DNA of 64,000 nucleotides from NCBI GenBank assembly GCA_002189035.1, contig NEEC01000002.1, positions 4,177,001-4,241,000 of the forward strand, written 5' to 3'. Shown piece after piece: positions 59,465 through 64,000 of this stretch; positions within the stretch are counted from its first letter, which is position 1; each line of letters begins with the position of its first letter. Below the pieces are notes generated by a model, which worked only from the letters and a program-made list of their open reading frames with translations, did not search any database and was not told the DNA's origin. The stretch is from Utricularia gibba. Lineage: Eukaryota; Streptophyta; Magnoliopsida; Lamiales; Lentibulariaceae. Both the position numbers and the translations under genes were made by a program.

Positions 59465-62170
59465 CAATAAAACGAAATTGAAAAATTGAAGAATGCAAAA
59501 TTCATTCTAAATAGATTTAAAGAGAAACAACATACTAACAAAATGCTTTTGAAAGACAACTTGAGAAAATAGTAACGTATTGTGTATTTCGACTTCTTTG
59601 TATTGCTCATATTTACCGGTTTTGGTATAACTTTTGCTCAAAAACATTGCCTATGATATGTTTTAACTTACAATTTCAGTAAAAACTAATGATATGTGTT
59701 ATTGTAATTGCTAATAACATATGTTTTCATTTGGTGTATTCTAGAAAAATAATAATGTAAACTACTTGCTCTTTACTATGTAGTTAGAGCAAGCAATATT
59801 GTTATCCCTCTTCAAACGTGAAACACAAATAGATACTCAATTAATATAATACATTTGTATCGAGCATTGTCATTATCCCTCATTGGAAGTGAAAGGAAAC
59901 TACTTCTATATAAAAGGGAACTTCATCCATCACATTGATTTGTATTGAACCCTAAACCTATTTCGTATATAAATATAATTCAATCATTTTATCCTTAAAT
60001 CCACCTAGTATTGAATGATATGTAATAAAATATATGTTAATCACAATAAATTCTACATTAAAGTATTAATCCTGAAACCTTCTTTGTATCAAATGATATG
60101 TAATACAAATTTTAAATATACAAAATAAAGAATCGATTTAAATAATTACGAAGTATCAAATGGCAAATATTTGAGAAAGTGATAATAGTTATTTCACAAA
60201 CAATACCAAAAGTAAAATATTTTACAAACTAATTTTTATAAAAATAATATATTAAAAATATAATAAAAATAGACATATATAATTATGTAAAACATTCAAA
60301 TATAAATAATTCTAGATCTAAGAAAATCATGTAAACATTATAAATATTATTCAAAATTTTTTATGAAATATAATTTTATAATTTTCAAATAATTTTATTA
60401 AATCTTTTTTAATGACATTTTTATATTCTGAAAATAATTTAATTTATAGGTGTTGTTATTTTAATTTATTTTGTTACCCTTGTATATACAAATATTGAAT
60501 ACAAAAATAAATATATACAAGAATTCATTACTTTAAATACCTATATGATAAAAATAATCAGATTAAAAAACATTCACGTTGCTTTTTAAAATAGAAGTAT
60601 TTAACAAAGCCCTTTTTTGTAATGTGGTATTTGGAAAACAGATGCCTATCAGCCTTCATGAAACCCGTGCTTCAGTCGAAGGGATCCAAGTCAGCATGCG
60701 TTATTAAGCTAATGATGAAGGAAAATTCTACAGTACAGGCCACACGTGGTACCATTCTCGATAATGAGAGATTTAGCAAAATACCCATTGCAAAAATTGC
60801 ATTTGTTAAATATCTCATACTCTCTTTTTTTTTCCTTTTTTCTTTTTTCTTTTTTTTTGGTCAATAACTTTATTTGATGTGAGAGAAAATAATAATAATT
60901 CAAAATAATTAATAAATGTAATTATATATTTTAAATAATAATTAACTTTTTCTATTTCCAATTAAATTTATTAATACGTCAACAACAAAATTTTAAAATA
61001 TTAAAATTAAATATAATTTATATATTATAGTATAATATTAAGTCATACTTATGGTTTACCATCAAGTACAAGATCAAAGTTTATATTTTCATACTTATAA
61101 CAATAAAAATCAATAAAATGTAAAAATGAGAATGACTATTTGTGTATAAAATAGAAAAATGTATAAAATAAATAAATAAATGTTTAAAAGTGGAATGAAA
61201 ATTTATTTGAGATGCATGGTATTTATAAAAAAAATTGAAATAAATTTATTTATTAAATTAATAAAATGACCATTGGAGGTGAATTGGCCGTTAAAAAATC
61301 CAACGAGTATTTCTTATTTTTTTTTATTGCAGAATGAAATAGTTGTTGAAAACTCCAACTATTTTGATTTTTTATTAAATAATGATATTAATATGACTTA
61401 CACAAGTCATGTTTTAATAATGATATCAAAAAATAAAATAAAATAAAATATTATATTAATTTGAAATCACAATTTAATTAAAAATCAAATTTTAAATATA
61501 ATTGGAATTATAATTTTGATTACGGTTAGAATTGATAATATTTGTATTCTCATATATAATATTAATGTATTATGAATGATTTTTTTTTAAAAAAAGATAT
61601 TTTTTTTATTTTTAAACATATTATTTAGAAACATAGAATAATTTAAGTATACATTTTTTCACAATTTATTTTTTGAAATAATTTAACATTTATAGATAAT
61701 ATTTTATATATTTTATAATTTCTATTTTATTAAATAATAAATTCGTTTTTTTAATATTTTTTTATATATTATTAATATTTATATACAAATATATATATAT
61801 ATATGTATATATAATAATAAAAAAAAAAAGAATATTCAACAATCAAATAAAAAGTATAAATATTTAATAAACAAGTTTTTTGTTGTGGTACATTTATTTA
61901 ACGAGAATCCCGTAACTTGTAAGAGTGGGCAATGACAAAATCACGAGCATATAGAAATAAGGTGAATTAGGACAATAGAGGAATGGAATTGGATTGGATT
62001 GGATTGGATTGGATTCTTCACAATACACAAAAAGAATATAAGGGATTTTGTGATTGTATCAATATTAATTATGGAGGAGTAAGAAAATATGTTAAAATAG
62101 AATAATTTTTCTAATTTTATTCTAAATTTTTTTCTTAAAAAGTAAAAATATAAAATCATAATAATTGGAT
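59465..62170. other. Very AT-rich intergenic DNA
   Basis: A GC-richer island at about 60,620-60,800 carries a TTAGCAAAATACCCATTGC stretch resembling the inner end of the 7.2-kb TIR element. AT dinucleotide runs occur near 61,785-61,810. No gene recognised. Confidence 0.45.
61991..62015 (+). repeat. (GGATT)5 microsatellite
   Basis: Five exact GGATT units, preceded by the related GGAATT. Confidence 0.9.
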
Positions 62171-62670
62171 ATCCAAAGCCAATTGCGTTATTTGTAGATG
62201 GTTAAGGTAATATTCGAAATTGGTTAAGAAAGGAGAGTCCGTCCGCTAGGCCTTTGAGAATGCAACATCTTCTTCACCGAAAGCTTCTCAAAATGAATCA
62301 CCACCGATCAACAACCAATCGAAAACCCCAATATCAGCATCCAGCCAATGCAATGACTGAATTATCAAGGAAACAAAGATGCGCGATGTACTGCAATTAC
62401 GAATATCCCCTTTCAAGTGACGTTGGTGCAGTTCAACAACCAGCAACGACTTGGCCGTCAGAATGAAAAGTGAACCGGCCTCTGGAATTTGATTGTTACA
62501 AGGTGAAGTGAATTGCCCAAACAACCAAAAAGCGGTGCCAGTACTGCACTGCATATCATAAAACTGAACTGCGACACGCCAAGTTTAAGTTAACTCCCAC
62601 GATGCACACAATCTCAGCACCAGCGCCCACACACACCCCAAAAAAAGAGAAACAAGGCAAAAAGGGTCGG
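62171..62670 (-). other. 3' UTR / downstream region of CPS large chain
   Basis: No independent coding domain. Probably the 3' UTR of the minus-strand gene ending at 62,671. Confidence 0.45.
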
Positions 62671-63999
62671 TCAGTTGATGGGAACTGACTGCAGAGGTTT
62701 CTGTCCTTCATTGAAACTGAGGTAATCCTGAAGAGCAGACACCTCGATCTTGTTCGATTTCAAGCTCTTTATCGCCTCAGCTGTGGCCAAACCGCCAGCC
62801 ACTGTGGTGATCACCGGAATCTTGTAAGCAAGAGCCATCCTCCTCAACTTCCGTCCATCGATCTCGTCCAGCTGATCGCCTGAGCTCGTCACCAGCATCA
62901 TCTGAATATCACCGTTTGCAATCATGTCACCAGCATGCGGCCGGCCTTCATGCATTTTGAGCACGCATTCCACAGGGAAGCCTTCCGATTCGAGAATATG
63001 GGCCGTTCCGGATGTTGCCACAATTTTGAACCCGATGCTCAGGAAGGACCGAGCAATGGATGGAAGGTGTGGCTTGGTGAGGTCATTTAAACTGAGGAAA
63101 ACGGTGCCCTGAAGGGGCAGCTTCTGTCCAGCTGCGATTTGTGCTTTGGCGAAGGCAATGGAGGATTCATAGTGGATTCCCATAACCTCACCGGTGCTTC
63201 TCATCTCGGGTCCTAGAAGAACATCTGCACCTTGAAATTTCTCGAATGGGAGAACTGCCTCCTTCACAGACACATGCCTTGGGATGACCTCTTCAATGAA
63301 ATTGAGATCCTGAAGAGATTTCCCTGACATAACTAGAGCTGCATATTTTGCCAGAGGGCGGCCGATTGCCTTGGACACAAAAGGGACAGTCCGAGAGGCA
63401 CGGGGGTTTGCCTCGAGTAAGAAGACTTCACCAGAAGCTGTGATTGCGTACTGACAGTTCATAAGCCCACAAACATTCAGTCTCTTTGCCAGTTTCATTG
63501 TCCAGGCCCTAATTGTTTTCAAGCACGACGCGGCAACAGTTTTTGTTGGGAGCATGCATGCAGAATCACCAGAATGGACGCCAGCTTGTTCAATGTGCTC
63601 CATTATTCCGCCTATCACTACATTGCCATGTGAGTCTGCTAGTGCATCAATATCTATTTCAATGGCATCAGACAGGTATTTGTCCACTAAAACAGGGCGC
63701 TCTGGATCAACCTCCACGGCATTCTCAAGATACTTGATGAGCTTTTCATCATTATAAACGATTTCCATGGCCCGTCCTCCTAAAACATATGAAGGCCTTA
63801 CTACCACAGGGTAGCCAATATCAGCTGCAATAGTAAGAGCATCTTGTTCGCTCTTTGCAATTCCTCCCTTTGGCTGTTCGATCTCAAGCTCCATCAAGAT
63901 TGCATTAAATCTCTCCCTGTCCTCAGCAGCATCAATAGAATCCGGCGATGTGCCCCAGATACGAACAAATCCAGACTCACTTCTGCACCTTGGTTTCTT
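62671..63999 (-). CDS. CARB: Carbamoyl-phosphate synthetase large chain, C-terminal 442 residues
   Basis: Large subunit of the plastid carbamoyl-phosphate synthetase, which makes carbamoyl phosphate from glutamine-derived ammonia, bicarbonate and two ATP for arginine and pyrimidine synthesis. The frame is open to the window edge, so the N-terminal ~60% lies outside. Seen: SGFVRIWGTSPDSIDAAEDR, then the second ATP-grasp domain with IEQPKGGIAKSEQDAL, YPVVVRPSYVLGGRAMEIVY, DIDALADSHGNVVIGGIMEH and the metal-binding EANPRASRTVPFVSKAIG. An MGS-like allosteric domain follows, with GFKIVATSGTAHILESEGFP, EGRPHAGDMI, MMLVTSSGDQ and VITTVAGGLATAEAI. It closely follows Arabidopsis CARB. No intron or break in the visible part. 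Confidence 0.96.
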   Translation of the reverse strand, partial: KKPRCRSESGFVRIWGTSPDSIDAAEDRERFNAILMELEIEQPKGGIAKSEQDALTIAADIGYPVVVRPSYVLGGRAMEIVYNDEKLIKYLENAVEVDPERPVLVDKYLSDAIEIDIDALADSHGNVVIGGIMEHIEQAGVHSGDSACMLPTKTVAASCLKTIRAWTMKLAKRLNVCGLMNCQYAITASGEVFLLEANPRASRTVPFVSKAIGRPLAKYAALVMSGKSLQDLNFIEEVIPRHVSVKEAVLPFEKFQGADVLLGPEMRSTGEVMGIHYESSIAFAKAQIAAGQKLPLQGTVFLSLNDLTKPHLPSIARSFLSIGFKIVATSGTAHILESEGFPVECVLKMHEGRPHAGDMIANGDIQMMLVTSSGDQLDEIDGRKLRRMALAYKIPVITTVAGGLATAEAIKSLKSNKIEVSALQDYLSFNEGQKPLQSVPIN

Positions 64000-64000
64000 T

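Noticed and set aside
1-64000. CRISPR array, tRNA/rRNA genes or a new multi-gene defence or biosynthetic cluster
   Set aside because: No regularly spaced short repeats with unique spacers, no tRNA or rRNA sequence I could recognise, and the host genes are unrelated housekeeping or developmental genes.

Overview
This is a plant nuclear genomic window. It is AT-rich, its genes carry many short GT-AG introns, and the encoded proteins are plant-specific families or plant versions of conserved ones. It is almost certainly an angiosperm. The GC-rich OVATE and GIR1-like genes weakly suggest a monocot, but I cannot fix the lineage.

Six host loci are visible: a GIR1-like EAR/zinc-ribbon repressor (about 5.06-5.41 kb, +); an OVATE family protein (37.4-37.9 kb, -); a 14-exon E2F transcription factor (44.4-47.3 kb, +); sucrose-6-phosphate phosphatase (48.3-50.2 kb, +); a TPX2/WVD2-like microtubule protein (50.4-51.3 kb, -), convergent with the phosphatase; and the 3' end of the carbamoyl-phosphate synthetase large chain (62.7-64.0 kb, -), cut by the window edge. 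E2F, OVATE and the synthetase are clean. GIR1, the phosphatase and the TPX2 gene each show a frame break that one missing nucleotide in a short homopolymer would explain (two for TPX2). Uncorrected assembly indels are the first explanation to test.

The rest, roughly 1-4 kb, 7-35 kb, 38-43.4 kb and 52.6-60 kb, is decayed, nested transposable-element DNA. Two LTR families recur. LTR-A has ends TGATAAACG and GTGTTATCA; LTR-B has ends TGATGGATGG and CCATCA. Several copies are solo LTRs, and I could match 5-bp target duplications by eye. Other remnants are Ty3/gypsy (Tat- and Athila-like) gag, protease, RT, RNase H and integrase pieces on both strands; a Ty1/copia RT; two MuDR-type MULE transposases; a PIF/Harbinger transposase plus a likely Harbinger Myb-like accessory protein; a third LTR-like family; a TRIM-like GC-rich repeat; and a ~700-bp non-autonomous element with ~45-bp inverted ends at 7.24-7.94 kb.

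I see no CRISPR array, rRNA or tRNA gene, and no convincing new multi-gene system. The more interesting points are the clustered frame breaks, the datable solo LTRs (one with an unoccupied paralogous site in the same window), a dense GGTCTACC motif cluster in LTR-A, the inverted-repeat element, and a recursive-splice-like junction in the phosphatase gene.
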